The notes: a model not told the origin generated them from the sequence alone. A DNA stretch of 64,000 nt from Clostridia bacterium (GCA_017416845.1 JAFQBA010000067.1:1-64000), one strand, 5' to 3'. Counted from the first letter of the stretch, positions 42,060 to 52,418 are shown. Numbers and translations are program-made.

Positions 42060-44096
42060 TTAACTCAGAAAATTTGCTTTGAACTTTTTTATTATTTTGA
42101 CAATAATAAGATTTCCTATATATGCCGCAACACTTACAGCAAGACCTACAAGCAACCCGTTTATGACTCTCATGCATATAAACGAATAGTCTGTAAATAC
42201 ATGACAAAAGCTATTTGTTACGGATGCGGCAAGAATTGAGGAAGCTACTGCCAAAAGCCATTTTATAAGTTTTATATCAACATGCTTGGTGTAATACACA
42301 AAAAGTACAAGAGCCGGATATCCTATAAGAAATTCTTTGGTACGCGGACGAGCCGGAAACAGTTCGGTCATGGTATTTCTCAGAGCTGCTTCAAGACCGC
42401 TGATTTCTGTAACATTGCCGCTCCGTATAATATAATACAAACCTATTATACCTATTACTCCACCTATAATCACCCAATAAACCTTAATATCAGCCATCAA
42501 TACACTTCTGATATCCTTTAAAACATCAGTTTTGTCGGTTTTTATAAACATCAGATAATATGCAATCGCCGTATATGCAACGGGGACAAGCAGAGACAGC
42601 TTAATACCTCTGAAAATAAGATTGTTCATGTAGTAATCTATGCCGGAAAGCATTGCTCCCATTCCAAACGAAGTAACAAAAACAGCAATAAGCATAGTAA
42701 GTATTGCTCCCGCAATCAGAATAAGTGCATTAAATTTATCTTTAAGTTTTTTTATAAGACACAGTGTTAGTGTCAGTGCAAAACATGACATAACTACACT
42801 GTACAAAGTGGGATACAGCGCCAGAAGCGAAGCCGGCATTTTAAAGGTAACCGCAAACGAGACAAGTGCAAGAATTATTGCAGCAACGGTGAGCTTGGTA
42901 TTTCTCTTCCCGAACACCATCTCAAACATGAGCAATACACACATCACCATTATAACAGCACCAAATGCAGACGGCAAAACATTATCTGTTTTATAATCAT
43001 ACGGAACCACATCGCCGTTTACCGAAAATCCTTCAGCCATGATTTTTTCTTTGTAAAGTTTTGTCGCTTCAAATGTATAATCAATACATTTTTCGTATGA
43101 CTCTCCATCTATATATATCTGAGTAATATTTATAAACCTGATATTTCTGTCAACGGTAGAATTAAAAAACTGTTGAGTTCTGAACAAATAGTGACTTCCA
43201 TCATCCTGAGAGCTGTCATATGTTTCATACGAACGCAAGACCTTTCTGCTTCCGTTTTCACTCATTACAGCATCAAAAATCTCCTGATATCCTAAAGTGT
43301 GCTGATTTGAAAGCTGATCTACGTTTTCTGTTACAACCAATGTGAGGTTATTTGAATTTATTATATCGGCTATGCCCATATAACATTTTTCAATATTCGC
43401 ATCAGAAAAAGGCTTTGCAGCTTCCTGAATATTCAGGTATTTTATATTATACTTTTTAACAAGCTCATCAATAATTGACAAATACTCTACAGAGCCGAAT
43501 CCATTCACTTTGTGCATAAGTGAAATTTCAAATCCGCGATCATGCAGACTTTTAATTAAATCCTCATCATACCCCATCGGAATCTCCCAAAGATCCCGTC
43601 TTCCGTCATAGAAAACATAAATATCCATAGAAGCAATATCCCTAATAACACAGCAGTCCTTGTCTGTATAATACATAGGAATTGCTTTGGCTATGCGTTC
43701 CCTAAACTCCGGTCTTTTTACCATAAGAACATAACTGTCATCAGAAACATTGGGACACGTTTTTTCGATTTCTTCGGCAATGCCCATGCTTTCATCGTCA
43801 TATTTGTGACGCAAAACATTATACTTTATGCATGTAACGTCTCCTTTTGATACAAGATAATTAAGGTCATCCTCTTTAACCATTATCCTATCTATGCCCA
43901 TTGCAAGATATTTGTCAAGAGTCTCATCGATTTTAGTTTTTGATGCTGTCGATGCAAGATTCTGATAATACAGTGATATAATCACATTATTATTCCCGGC
44001 TTCACTGCTGATTCTGTTTGCAAGAGTCGGCATAACCGAGACAATCGCTGCAATAAGAATTATCCACGCAACTGATTTTTTAAAAAAACTTTTCAT
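42060..44096 (-). CDS. DUF5693-like multi-pass membrane protein
   Basis: This protein of about 678 aa resembles the large membrane proteins commonly encoded beside csaB in Clostridia (DUF5693 from memory). One N-terminal membrane helix (about 10-28) is followed by an extracytoplasmic domain of about 340 residues (IDRIMVKEDDLNYLVSKGDV, SLMHKVNGFG, LVVTENVDQLSNQHTLGYQE). About ten hydrophobic helices run to the C-terminus. The function is unknown; the neighbours point to wall polymer synthesis or modification. I chose the ATG at 44096 (AGGA ten bases upstream). The ATG at 44105 overlaps the flippase gene. Confidence 0.75.
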   Translation of the reverse strand: MKSFFKKSVAWIILIAAIVSVMPTLANRISSEAGNNNVIISLYYQNLASTASKTKIDETLDKYLAMGIDRIMVKEDDLNYLVSKGDVTCIKYNVLRHKYDDESMGIAEEIEKTCPNVSDDSYVLMVKRPEFRERIAKAIPMYYTDKDCCVIRDIASMDIYVFYDGRRDLWEIPMGYDEDLIKSLHDRGFEISLMHKVNGFGSVEYLSIIDELVKKYNIKYLNIQEAAKPFSDANIEKCYMGIADIINSNNLTLVVTENVDQLSNQHTLGYQEIFDAVMSENGSRKVLRSYETYDSSQDDGSHYLFRTQQFFNSTVDRNIRFINITQIYIDGESYEKCIDYTFEATKLYKEKIMAEGFSVNGDVVPYDYKTDNVLPSAFGAVIMVMCVLLMFEMVFGKRNTKLTVAAIILALVSFAVTFKMPASLLALYPTLYSVVMSCFALTLTLCLIKKLKDKFNALILIAGAILTMLIAVFVTSFGMGAMLSGIDYYMNNLIFRGIKLSLLVPVAYTAIAYYLMFIKTDKTDVLKDIRSVLMADIKVYWVIIGGVIGIIGLYYIIRSGNVTEISGLEAALRNTMTELFPARPRTKEFLIGYPALVLFVYYTKHVDIKLIKWLLAVASSILAASVTNSFCHVFTDYSFICMRVINGLLVGLAVSVAAYIGNLIIVKIIKKFKANFLS

Positions 44097-44097
44097 G

Positions 44098-45609
44098 TTA
44101 TTCATGTCCTTTCTTCTGACTTCTTATCAAATGCCTCAGCACACCGCTGAAATATAAACCTGCAATATAAACCACAGCACACATCCCTATCGGAATTATA
44201 AAGCTTATTGTACCGTGTGTCAGACCGGGAGCTGCAATTTCAAACACAACATATACAAGTCCGGCTAATACTCCGGCAAAAAAGATTTTTGCTACATTTA
44301 AAATAAGTCCCTTTTTCCAATACGGACCAACAACCGTCTTTATTCCAATCGATATGACAACAGCATACAGTGTAAGCCAGAAAGATGTTGAAACAGCCAT
44401 TAAAGTGACATGCGAAAGTCCAACGTTTAGCGGTACAAATGTCTCTATGAGATAATTGCTGAGTGCGTTTACAATTACAACCGCAATGGTTCCGATTACC
44501 GTATACTTGTATTTTCCCGCAAGGTATAAAACCTTGTTGAAAAGCTCCTGCGAAACGTATCCGAGTATTCCGAGACTATATATAAAAAATATCGACGATA
44601 CCGCCCGGGTTGACTCTTGCGTAAATGACCCATCCTCATATATCAATCTTATAATATCACTTCCGAAAAGTCCCGAAACAAGCAAAAACGGAAGAAAAAT
44701 TGCACACATGACAGTTATAATATACTGCAAGATATCATTGACATATTCCTTATTTCCTTCCTCATAGTTTTTTGAAATTGAGGGGAAAATAACGGTGGAC
44801 ATTGCAACAACAAAAACACTTGCAACGGTAACAAAGAGATTTGAAGCATAATTTAAGGTCGAAATCATTCCCTCTTCGGAACTAACAAAGGCTCTGTCGG
44901 TGTAAAAGCACAGCTGGAACATCATATTTGATATAAAAATCCATATAATTTCAGGGTTTTTATCCTTAGATCTGAGCCTTTCGGATTTGGCCATAAAAAA
45001 GGAATATTTTTTCTTGTAGAAACTCGGAAGCAACATTACGATCTGCAAGAACCATCCGACAGTTGTTATTGCACCGACAGCAAGCGGAGTCAGATCAAAT
45101 AGCTTTGCCGCAAGAATAATTATCACATTAAACGGCAAACTCATAACAGAAGTTATAAAAAAAGCTTTTTCATTCTGAAGTATGCCGGAAATTATATATC
45201 CTATGATAACAAAGCTCATAGACGGAATCATCACATACATCATATTTACCGCAAGATTAAAGTCCGCGCCGGAAAGTCCCGGAAGAATTAGCGAAACAAT
45301 AGGTTTTGCCAACAATGCCGCAACAGCCATAGCCGCCACCAGATAAATCATGCATTTTACGAGAAACTGTGAAGCATATTCACGTTCTTTCCCATTATTT
45401 TCAGCTTTATTTAAATTCTTTATGACAAGAGTTGAAAGTGCAACGCCTACTCCGGTAAAAATTAAATTAACCAGTCCGAAAACCTGGAAATAAATATCAC
45501 CACCGACATTGCTTGTACCGAACATTTCCGCAAAAACCATATCGCGGTAAAATCCGACACCCTTGGCAAGAAGTATTCCTAACACCACCATAAAATATGC
45601 GTTTCCCAT
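44098..45609 (-). CDS. MurJ-like lipid-linked precursor flippase (MVF family)
   Basis: This 503-aa MOP-superfamily membrane protein has about 14 hydrophobic segments. Family features are GILLAKGVGFYRDMVFAEMF near the N-terminus, GDIYFQVFGLVNLIFTGVGV, and FVIIGYIISGILQNEKAFF in the middle. It would move lipid II or a wall-polymer precursor across the membrane. Because it heads the csaB operon, the substrate could be a secondary wall polymer precursor rather than lipid II. AAGGAG precedes the ATG. Confidence 0.85.
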   Translation of the reverse strand: MGNAYFMVVLGILLAKGVGFYRDMVFAEMFGTSNVGGDIYFQVFGLVNLIFTGVGVALSTLVIKNLNKAENNGKEREYASQFLVKCMIYLVAAMAVAALLAKPIVSLILPGLSGADFNLAVNMMYVMIPSMSFVIIGYIISGILQNEKAFFITSVMSLPFNVIIILAAKLFDLTPLAVGAITTVGWFLQIVMLLPSFYKKKYSFFMAKSERLRSKDKNPEIIWIFISNMMFQLCFYTDRAFVSSEEGMISTLNYASNLFVTVASVFVVAMSTVIFPSISKNYEEGNKEYVNDILQYIITVMCAIFLPFLLVSGLFGSDIIRLIYEDGSFTQESTRAVSSIFFIYSLGILGYVSQELFNKVLYLAGKYKYTVIGTIAVVIVNALSNYLIETFVPLNVGLSHVTLMAVSTSFWLTLYAVVISIGIKTVVGPYWKKGLILNVAKIFFAGVLAGLVYVVFEIAAPGLTHGTISFIIPIGMCAVVYIAGLYFSGVLRHLIRSQKKGHE

Positions 45610-45681
45610 TGTAGTTTATCTCCTTGTATTTATATTAAACAATTTATGTTATGATTAAATAAACATTTATGCATACATAAT

Positions 45682-45710
45682 CATTTTATAACAAATCAGA
45701 TTAATAGTCA
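45682..45710 (-). promoter_or_regulatory. Promoter of the flippase-DUF5693-csaB operon
   Basis: Minus-strand TTGACT (45705-45710), 17 bases and TAAAAT (45682-45687) lie about 70 bases before the start codon. Confidence 0.65.
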
Positions 45711-45788
45711 ACTGTTTTATGATAAAATATATCTGTCACTCCTATAATACAATGCCATAAAATAAAAATTACAAATTCATTTCAAAAG

Positions 45789-45817
45789 TTGATTTGATAT
45801 TTTACATATGTTAAAAT
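45789..45817 (+). promoter_or_regulatory. Promoter of the secreted phosphodiester glycosidase
   Basis: Plus-strand TTGATT (45789-45794), 17 bases and TAAAAT (45812-45817) lie about 30 bases before the ATG, which has GAAAGGATG ahead. Confidence 0.65.
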
Positions 45818-45846
45818 ATATACACAATATATGAAAGGATGATAAC

Positions 45847-48534
45847 ATGAAGAAACTTATTATAACAATTCTGATATGTGTAATGACTATTCCGTGTACG
45901 GAATTATATGCCTCTCCCATTCACAGCTATAAAGAAACAATTAATATAACAGACAGTATTACTCTTACAAAGGTCAGTGAATTCTACGGAGATCACCGGA
46001 TATCCTATTCTGTTATAAAAGCCGATCTTTCGGACAATTCGAACTCACTTAAGCTTCTAACCCCACAAAACGGAATAGATACATTTGCGACTGTAGAAAA
46101 TCTTGCACAAACCGAGGAAAACACCGTTGCTGCACTCAATGGCGACTTTTTTTCATATCAAGGCTCCAAAGGGTTTTCATTGGGAATAGAAATCAAAGAC
46201 GGCAAGCTTTTGCAATCACCTATTAACCCCTCTACAATGGCAACAGTATCATATGCTGACGCCAAACTTGCCATGTCATATCTTGATTTTCACATTATGG
46301 CAGTTGCTCCGAACTGGCAATATCATGAAGTGAGACACCTCAACAAACATACCTCATATTACGGCGATATACTGATGTATACAAGTGATTTTAATGGTGG
46401 ATTTTCCCCTGCTCCGGGGGGAGAAGTTGCAGAAGTGGTAGTGGAAGACGGGAAGATAAAAGAATTCCGCAGAAATCAGCCATCGGTTAAAATTCCCGAA
46501 AACGGTTGCGTGCTCGTTGTATCCGAGGGGATGAATATGTTTCTTGCGAATAATTTCAACGTGGGAGACGATATAAAATTTGACTACTATATTACTCCGG
46601 ACATTTCAAAGTCCGAAGCTGCATTCGGCGCAGGTGCAATGCTTGTGTCGGACGGCAGGGCTTTGACAAACTTTTCTCATGTAATATCAGGTTATCAGCC
46701 CAGAAGTGCCATCGGCGTAGACGAATCAGGCAAGACTGCATATCTCGTTGCCGTTGATGGCAGACAAAGCATCAGTCGCGGCATGACAATGATCGAGCTT
46801 GCAAACCTCATGGCATCTCTCGGATGCTACAATGCGGTAAATCTGGATGGTGGCGGCTCAACACGAATGATTGCATCAACCGAATGGAATTCAAATCTCA
46901 CTGCAGTCAACTCCCCCAGTGAATCAAGAAAAGTTTTAAACGCAGTGGGAATCGTTTCCGAACCCGGAAGTGATAATGCCTCCTCTATTGCAGTGAAAGG
47001 GGACAGAAATGTTGTTTTTGTCGGCGACAGCACAAAGATTACAACATCTGTTCTCAACGAAAAAATGCAACCAATAAATAAAACTGCATCACTTCAGTCC
47101 GAATACGGATATATCAGCGATAATTATTTCATACCGACACAGGGAGGTAAAGTTACCGTTGATGCGTACTGCGATAACGCATACGGCAGTGCAGAATTTT
47201 ACGTGGTGGACAAAATAAGCGGAATAAATTTAAATAGCTATATCACTCTCAACATCGGAGAAAGTAAAAATCTCGGAATAAGTGTTTTTGATAGCCACGG
47301 TTATCATGTGGCCGTTGAAAACACAACCAATTTCCACATTTCTTCGTCTGATCCGTCTGTGGTTTCGGTTAAAGGGCAAACCCTCACCGCACATAAAAAC
47401 GGAAACGCTATCATAACGGTTCACAAAGACAATGCCACAAGTTATGCCTCTGTGGTTGTGGGGCAGTCAAGTGAAACTTATACTGATACTCTTGATACGC
47501 TTGGAGGCAACTTTGTTTCTTATCCGTCATATGTAAATGGGAGTGTAGAACTTAGCAGTGAAAACTATTTTTCAAACGGCAAATCCATTAAGCTGAGTTA
47601 CGATTTTTCAACTGATAATGCTGAAGCTAAAGCAGCGTATTACGCACTGTCTCCAAAATTAGCTATTGATAACTCATGCAAGGAAATTTATGTAAAAATA
47701 AACTCACCGGAGGCGTTCAATCACTCTGTAAGAGCACAGTTTACCGATGGCATGGGCGAAGTGTTCAGAGTTGAAATGTGCAAAAATCTCCCTTCCGGAA
47801 GATGGTTCACAGCATGCGCTCAAATTCCCGATGATGCAGTTCGTCCAATAACTCTTGACCGCATATATGCTTTGTATACGGATGGGGAGGCGAAGGACAA
47901 CGGATATATATATATCGATGATTTATCTTATACCCGTACATCGAAAGAAAAGCTAAAATTCCCATCTGCCCCTGCGAACGTATATGACACAGCACAATAT
48001 TCACCATCATCAGAGACATTTCGGATAGGCTCTCTCTCTTTTGGAAAAAAGACAATACTCACAACACTTACAGACACAAAAATGTCACAGAAGGTAAGCG
48101 AAGCAAGCTCATCGATGATGCTTGGGAATCTTTCTGCGTTTAGCAAAACAGAAGATGCTAATGCACTGTATATTTCATTGAACACCGCAAAAGGCGGAAT
48201 CGGAGCCACCGATTCAAAACAGTGGACAAATCTTTCAAACGCAATTGCGGAGACTTCAAAAAACAATGTTTTTATAATATCGGATTATTCTCTCTTCGGA
48301 AATGACACCTTTGAAAATTCGATAATAAAAGATTATCTCGCATCTCTTGACAAAAACGTTTTTGTGATTACCGGTGGTAACCGTCACACATACACAAACA
48401 TTGGCGGTGTAGGATATTTCACACTGGCAAACACCGAAAAAGAAGCACTTTCTCCAGAAAGAATCAAAAATATTATGTATCTTGAGTTTTCTCTGAACAA
48501 CAACCCGACCTTCAGATGGAACAGTTTATATTAA
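45847..48534 (+). CDS. Secreted phosphodiester glycosidase (NAGPA/DUF2233) with extra C-terminal domains
   Basis: This 895-aa exported protein has a signal peptide at about 1-22 (MKKLIITILICVMTIPCTEL). The NAGPA-type domain spans about 80-375: NTVAALNGDFFSYQGSKGFS, RSAIGVDESGKTAYLVAVDG, MTMIELANLMASLGCYNAVN and the hallmark LDGGGSTRM. Enzymes of this family uncap sugar phosphodiesters. Bacterial Ig-like (Big_2-like) repeats follow near 390-545 (SSDPSVVSVKGQTLTAHKNG). A carbohydrate-binding-like region comes next, near 550-700, and a final domain of about 190 residues. No SLH or sortase motif is seen. It probably acts on wall polymer or extracellular glycan. The divergent csaB operon supports an envelope role. 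Confidence 0.83.
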   Translation: MKKLIITILICVMTIPCTELYASPIHSYKETINITDSITLTKVSEFYGDHRISYSVIKADLSDNSNSLKLLTPQNGIDTFATVENLAQTEENTVAALNGDFFSYQGSKGFSLGIEIKDGKLLQSPINPSTMATVSYADAKLAMSYLDFHIMAVAPNWQYHEVRHLNKHTSYYGDILMYTSDFNGGFSPAPGGEVAEVVVEDGKIKEFRRNQPSVKIPENGCVLVVSEGMNMFLANNFNVGDDIKFDYYITPDISKSEAAFGAGAMLVSDGRALTNFSHVISGYQPRSAIGVDESGKTAYLVAVDGRQSISRGMTMIELANLMASLGCYNAVNLDGGGSTRMIASTEWNSNLTAVNSPSESRKVLNAVGIVSEPGSDNASSIAVKGDRNVVFVGDSTKITTSVLNEKMQPINKTASLQSEYGYISDNYFIPTQGGKVTVDAYCDNAYGSAEFYVVDKISGINLNSYITLNIGESKNLGISVFDSHGYHVAVENTTNFHISSSDPSVVSVKGQTLTAHKNGNAIITVHKDNATSYASVVVGQSSETYTDTLDTLGGNFVSYPSYVNGSVELSSENYFSNGKSIKLSYDFSTDNAEAKAAYYALSPKLAIDNSCKEIYVKINSPEAFNHSVRAQFTDGMGEVFRVEMCKNLPSGRWFTACAQIPDDAVRPITLDRIYALYTDGEAKDNGYIYIDDLSYTRTSKEKLKFPSAPANVYDTAQYSPSSETFRIGSLSFGKKTILTTLTDTKMSQKVSEASSSMMLGNLSAFSKTEDANALYISLNTAKGGIGATDSKQWTNLSNAIAETSKNNVFIISDYSLFGNDTFENSIIKDYLASLDKNVFVITGGNRHTYTNIGGVGYFTLANTEKEALSPERIKNIMYLEFSLNNNPTFRWNSLY

Positions 48535-48550
48535 TTTATAAGACTACAAA

Positions 48551-48594
48551 AACAGTTGGTGTAAAAATCCACGCGGATTTTTACACCAACTGTT
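48551..48594. terminator. Long perfect terminator hairpin between convergent genes
   Basis: A 20-bp perfect inverted repeat, aacagttggtgtaaaaatcc, and its complement flank the loop acgc. It separates the glycosidase from the convergent antiporter gene. T-runs are short, so it may also act as a processing or stability element. Confidence 0.7.
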
Positions 48595-48614
48595 CTTATA
48601 TGTAATAAAAAATT

Positions 48615-49931
48615 TTATTTACATCCGTTATTGTTTTTTGTAAAACATATTGCCAAAAGTGAACTTATGCACAGCAGGTACGGATAAAAAAGCTTTGGAA
48701 TGATGTCAAGAGCTGAAATTTCTGCACCAAGTGAAGAAACTGCCGAAATTGCCACAAGCATTTGGGCACCGTAGGGCAAAATTGCCTGAAATACACATGA
48801 AAATGTATCAAGGATTGATGCCGATTTTCTTGGTGAAATGCCATATTCCTTTGCAATTTCTTTGGCAATGGGGTTTGCCATAACAATTGCCACGGTGTTG
48901 TTGGCAGTGGCAACATCCAAAACACCGACAAGCACACCCATGCCAATCTGACCGCCTTTTTTGCCGCGAAAAACTTTTTTGATGCCTGAAAGGATAGCAT
49001 CAAATCCGCCATATTCACGAATGAGCGCACAGATTGCAGAAACCAAAATTGTAACAATAATTGTTTCGAACATTCCCGAAGCTCCCGATCCCATATTGGA
49101 AAGAAGATTTGTAAACTCTGTGCTTCCGGTGGACAGCATTATGGCAGAACCCGAAACAATGCCGATTAAGAGAACAAGAAAGACATTTACTCCTAAAATA
49201 CCACCAATAAGCACAAGGACATAGGGAATTATCTGTACAAGGTTATAATCATTTATAACCGCACCCGATATTTCGGTTTTAAGTGACATAATCAATATAA
49301 TTACAATTGAAATAAGTGCCGCAGGCAGTGCAATGAAAAAGTTTTCTTTGAATTTATCCTTCATCTGACACCCCTGACCGTTGCAGGCGGCGATGGTTGT
49401 GTCGGAAATGAACGAAAGGTTGTCGCCAAACATTGAACCGCCGATTACCGTTGCCACGCAAAGCGCCGTATCAAAGCTCGATGCTTTAGAAACAGCAACA
49501 GCTATGGGAGTTAATAGTGTTATTGTACCCACTGATGTACCCATTGCCAGCGATACAAAACAACTTACCGCAAAAAGCACCGCAACTGCATATTGAGCAG
49601 GTATTGCCGACAGCATAAAATATGCCACACTTTCAGCACTTTCTCTGCCGACAACGCCAACGAAAATTCCCGCTTCCAAAAATATGAGTATCATGGTGAA
49701 AATATTTTTATCGCCAACGCCCCGCCCCATAATTTCGAGCTTTTGTTCAAGCTTTAAGCTTCTGTTTTGAATACACGCCACCAAAAGTGCCGCTAAAAAT
49801 GCCACAACAATGGGAATATTGTAGAATCCCATTGGAATTTTCATAACATATTCAAACAAAATTCCAAGCCCAAGATACAAAACCAAAAATACTCCAATAG
49901 GAAGCAAAGCCTTTACATTTCCTTTTTTCAT
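48615..49931 (-). CDS. NhaC-family Na+/H+ antiporter
   Basis: This 438-aa integral membrane protein has about 11-12 helices. The family signatures are CFVSLAMGTSVGTITLLTPI, GGSMFGDNLSFISDTTIAAC and, in the second half, ANNTVAIVMANPIAKEIAKE with DTFSCVFQAILPYGAQ. The exchanged ligand may be Na+/H+ or an organic acid as in MleN-type relatives. AAAGGAG precedes the ATG. It appears monocistronic. Confidence 0.83.
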   Translation of the reverse strand: MKKGNVKALLPIGVFLVLYLGLGILFEYVMKIPMGFYNIPIVVAFLAALLVACIQNRSLKLEQKLEIMGRGVGDKNIFTMILIFLEAGIFVGVVGRESAESVAYFMLSAIPAQYAVAVLFAVSCFVSLAMGTSVGTITLLTPIAVAVSKASSFDTALCVATVIGGSMFGDNLSFISDTTIAACNGQGCQMKDKFKENFFIALPAALISIVIILIMSLKTEISGAVINDYNLVQIIPYVLVLIGGILGVNVFLVLLIGIVSGSAIMLSTGSTEFTNLLSNMGSGASGMFETIIVTILVSAICALIREYGGFDAILSGIKKVFRGKKGGQIGMGVLVGVLDVATANNTVAIVMANPIAKEIAKEYGISPRKSASILDTFSCVFQAILPYGAQMLVAISAVSSLGAEISALDIIPKLFYPYLLCISSLLAICFTKNNNGCK

Positions 49932-50049
49932 ATCGCTTCTCCTTTGTTAAAAAATCTGACAATGTCTTTACGCTTTAAAGACTGTTAAATTCGTTAAGGA
50001 TTTTGTCTATATTCCACGATAAAAATATATACATTTTCATTTATTCTTA

Positions 50050-51696
50050 TTATCTGGCATGGTTTAAATCTACCCTTACCGTTGTGTAATCATCAACGCC
50101 GTAAAGCAATATATCGTTATAAATGCTTATATTTTTAACACTATCCGAGGATACAAAAACATCGTTTTCGCCATCCCCGTCAATAACGAGAAATCTAACC
50201 TTATCTTCATATGCTTCGCCGGAAATACTTACCGTAAGATTGTTATCTGTTACCCCTACATATGTTCCCGTTACTGTGTCCATTAACACTGCTCCGTTTA
50301 TACTTGCATCCCCCGAAGCATAACATGAATATGCTTTTACAACTGTTTTGTTCCCGCCAATGGTCTTTAGCACTGCATAAACCGTATAATCTCCGACAGC
50401 ATCAACAAGTATCATGTCGTCGGCATTTTTATCATCAACAACTCTTATATCATTGTTAATTTCGGTGTAACGCATAACTGAGCCGTTGTTATCATAAAAA
50501 ATCATTGTGCTGTCTTTTTCTTCTTCGTTGACCCATCCGGTGTAAACATGAAATCCGCATACTCCGTCTAAGAGCTTTTGGGTTTTCCCTGTTGTTGTAT
50601 CAATTACATACAGGGCACTGTCTTCTTTCTTGTCAAGATCCACGCCTGTATAATAAATCTTTCCGTTATATATCTGAACGCATGAACTCATGGCGGCTTC
50701 TACAAGACGACCATCTCTTCGTCTGCCAAGTCGTACACGTCCTTCAGGAAGCTCTGCTTTGAACTCAGCTCCTCCTATTGTATAAGAAAACTCCGTGGGG
50801 CTGTCAACATACTGATTAACACCTTTTATATTCATTTCTTCGCTACGCAAAGTAACCTCACTGTAGCCATGCTTGCCAAGCGAATAAGCGGAAGGTGTTT
50901 CATTTATCACGGAACCATCATCCAACACCCTATAAGAATAAGCAGTGCTCATTATGGGACTTGTGCCGGCAATATATGTAATATACACATTTCCGTCAGC
51001 ACTTACAAGATCGGCTTTTTGGCTCAGATTTGTATCCGGAAGTTCGAGTATAATCTCTGTTGCTTCTGTATTATCACAAGGCGCCCTCATAATTACATTC
51101 TTACCGTTTTGGTCTGCATTGTAATAATAATACTTACCATCCGTTACGGTATCACCGGTAAGATGTGGAAGTTTGAGGTTTTCTACCCTATGATTATCAG
51201 ATGATATGGAAAGACCGGTATTCATATCAAAATTATATTCCCAACCAAATTCATCAACAGCAAATCTCCATGTTAACGGAAAATAGGTTACATCTCTGAA
51301 AATAAGAAGAGGATATTCCTCCTTTGAATTATCAATCACCTTACCATTAACCATTATATTAAAATCACACACAGAAAAATCTATCACGCTCGGATTTATC
51401 CAATCCCATGTATACTCACGGTATGCCGCATTAATATTTTCCTTGGTGATTGTAAGGGTTCTTGTTTCATTGTTCCAGTCTGTTGTAAGTCCAAGATGAC
51501 GGCAATCATAATAAGTCATTGGAAAATACGTTATGTCTTTATGCACAATCAACGGAAACTGCCGATAATCACTTTCAACGATTTGGTTATTAAAAGAAAC
51601 ATCAAAATTTGGCAATACAGCCGTTTTGCCCCCAGCATAAGTCACGGTTGCCGAAAACGTTAATATAAACACCAACGCCACAAAAAATTTTTTCAT
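50050..51696 (-). CDS. Secreted protein with two copper-amine-oxidase-like stalk repeats
   Basis: This 548-aa exported protein has a signal peptide at 1-22 (MKKFFVALVFILTFSATVTY, then AGG). Two stalk-type repeats, each ending in an R/K-D-x-TYFP motif, lie near 25-75 (VHKDITYFPMTYYDCRHLG) and 110-160 (FRDVTYFPLTWRFAVDEFG). The remaining 380 residues form a probable beta-propeller-like or DUF5050-like region (DGKYYYYNADQNGKN, GKIYYTGVDLDKKEDSALYV). No enzyme motif is seen. Stalk domains are usually non-catalytic and surface exposed. I chose the ATG at 51696, with GGAG eight bases upstream. Confidence 0.75.
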   Translation of the reverse strand: MKKFFVALVFILTFSATVTYAGGKTAVLPNFDVSFNNQIVESDYRQFPLIVHKDITYFPMTYYDCRHLGLTTDWNNETRTLTITKENINAAYREYTWDWINPSVIDFSVCDFNIMVNGKVIDNSKEEYPLLIFRDVTYFPLTWRFAVDEFGWEYNFDMNTGLSISSDNHRVENLKLPHLTGDTVTDGKYYYYNADQNGKNVIMRAPCDNTEATEIILELPDTNLSQKADLVSADGNVYITYIAGTSPIMSTAYSYRVLDDGSVINETPSAYSLGKHGYSEVTLRSEEMNIKGVNQYVDSPTEFSYTIGGAEFKAELPEGRVRLGRRRDGRLVEAAMSSCVQIYNGKIYYTGVDLDKKEDSALYVIDTTTGKTQKLLDGVCGFHVYTGWVNEEEKDSTMIFYDNNGSVMRYTEINNDIRVVDDKNADDMILVDAVGDYTVYAVLKTIGGNKTVVKAYSCYASGDASINGAVLMDTVTGTYVGVTDNNLTVSISGEAYEDKVRFLVIDGDGENDVFVSSDSVKNISIYNDILLYGVDDYTTVRVDLNHAR

Positions 51697-51740
51697 AGTC
51701 ATTTCTCCTTTTGCATTTTCAGCATTAATCTGTTAATATA

Positions 51741-51769
51741 ATTTTAACTCATATATAGCTTGTTGTCAA
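51741..51769 (-). promoter_or_regulatory. Promoter of the stalk-domain protein
   Basis: Minus-strand TTGACA (51764-51769), 17 bases and TAAAAT (51741-51746) lie about 45 bases ahead of the start codon. Confidence 0.75.
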
Positions 51770-51818
51770 CAATAGTCTTAACAATCGACACTAAAGTGCT
51801 TGTTCAGACTAAACAAAA

Positions 51819-51846
51819 AGCCATCCCGTAATTTACCGGGACAGCT
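51819..51846 (-). terminator. Terminator of the nadABC-niaR operon
   Basis: The stem agccatcccg/cgggacagct has two mismatches. On the minus strand it runs into TTTTTGTTTAG, 14 bases past the niaR stop. Confidence 0.75.
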
Positions 51847-51859
51847 CTGTTTTTTAGTC

Positions 51860-52405
51860 TTACATATGAGAAATGATTTCTTCAGGTTCATATTCCTGAA
51901 GCTTTGCAAGAAATCCGCATTCTTTCAGCTTTTTTTCAATTAAATCAAGAGTCTGCGCATTTTCTGCCAATACAGTGTGATAATGATAACCGGAAGTAAC
52001 ATTTTTAAGCAAACTGGATTTCCCCGATGCAATACTGTTGACAAATACCTCCACATCATGTCTGGACTTTATGCCCATGGGAGCAGTTACCTTGTTGTAA
52101 ACCTTATGATAAACAAATACATCATCTACTATTCCTCCAAGATCGACAATCAGATTAAGCTCTTTTTGAACATCTTCATCTGAATGTATAACCTTGAAAA
52201 CCTTGGAATTAAGAGTTTTTGTATGCAAAACATATCCGCTGTGAGTTGATAAAATCTCATAACCTGCAGCCTTTAGAGCAGAAATGTCTTGTACTATGAT
52301 TTGTCTTGAAACACCAAGTATTTCAGAAAGATGTCCTCCGGATACCGGTTTATGCTCCAGCATCATTATGCCGACTATTTCTTTTCGTCTCTGTTCCGCA
52401 TTCAT
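51860..52405 (-). CDS. niaR: Niacin-responsive repressor NiaR (HTH + 3H domain)
   Basis: NiaR represses NAD synthesis and niacin uptake genes when nicotinic acid is present. The N-terminal helix-turn-helix is PVSGGHLSEILGVSRQIIVQ followed by DISALKAAGYE. The C-terminal 3H domain shows its conserved His residues (VFKVIHSDED, VFVYHKVYNKV, SGYHYHTVL). I chose the ATG at 52405 with GAAGGTG upstream; the reading from 52453 would overlap nadC. It closes the nadA-nadB-nadC operon, which it most likely regulates. Confidence 0.9.
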   Translation of the reverse strand: MNAEQRRKEIVGIMMLEHKPVSGGHLSEILGVSRQIIVQDISALKAAGYEILSTHSGYVLHTKTLNSKVFKVIHSDEDVQKELNLIVDLGGIVDDVFVYHKVYNKVTAPMGIKSRHDVEVFVNSIASGKSSLLKNVTSGYHYHTVLAENAQTLDLIEKKLKECGFLAKLQEYEPEEIISHM

Positions 52406-52418
52406 AAAAATCACCTTC

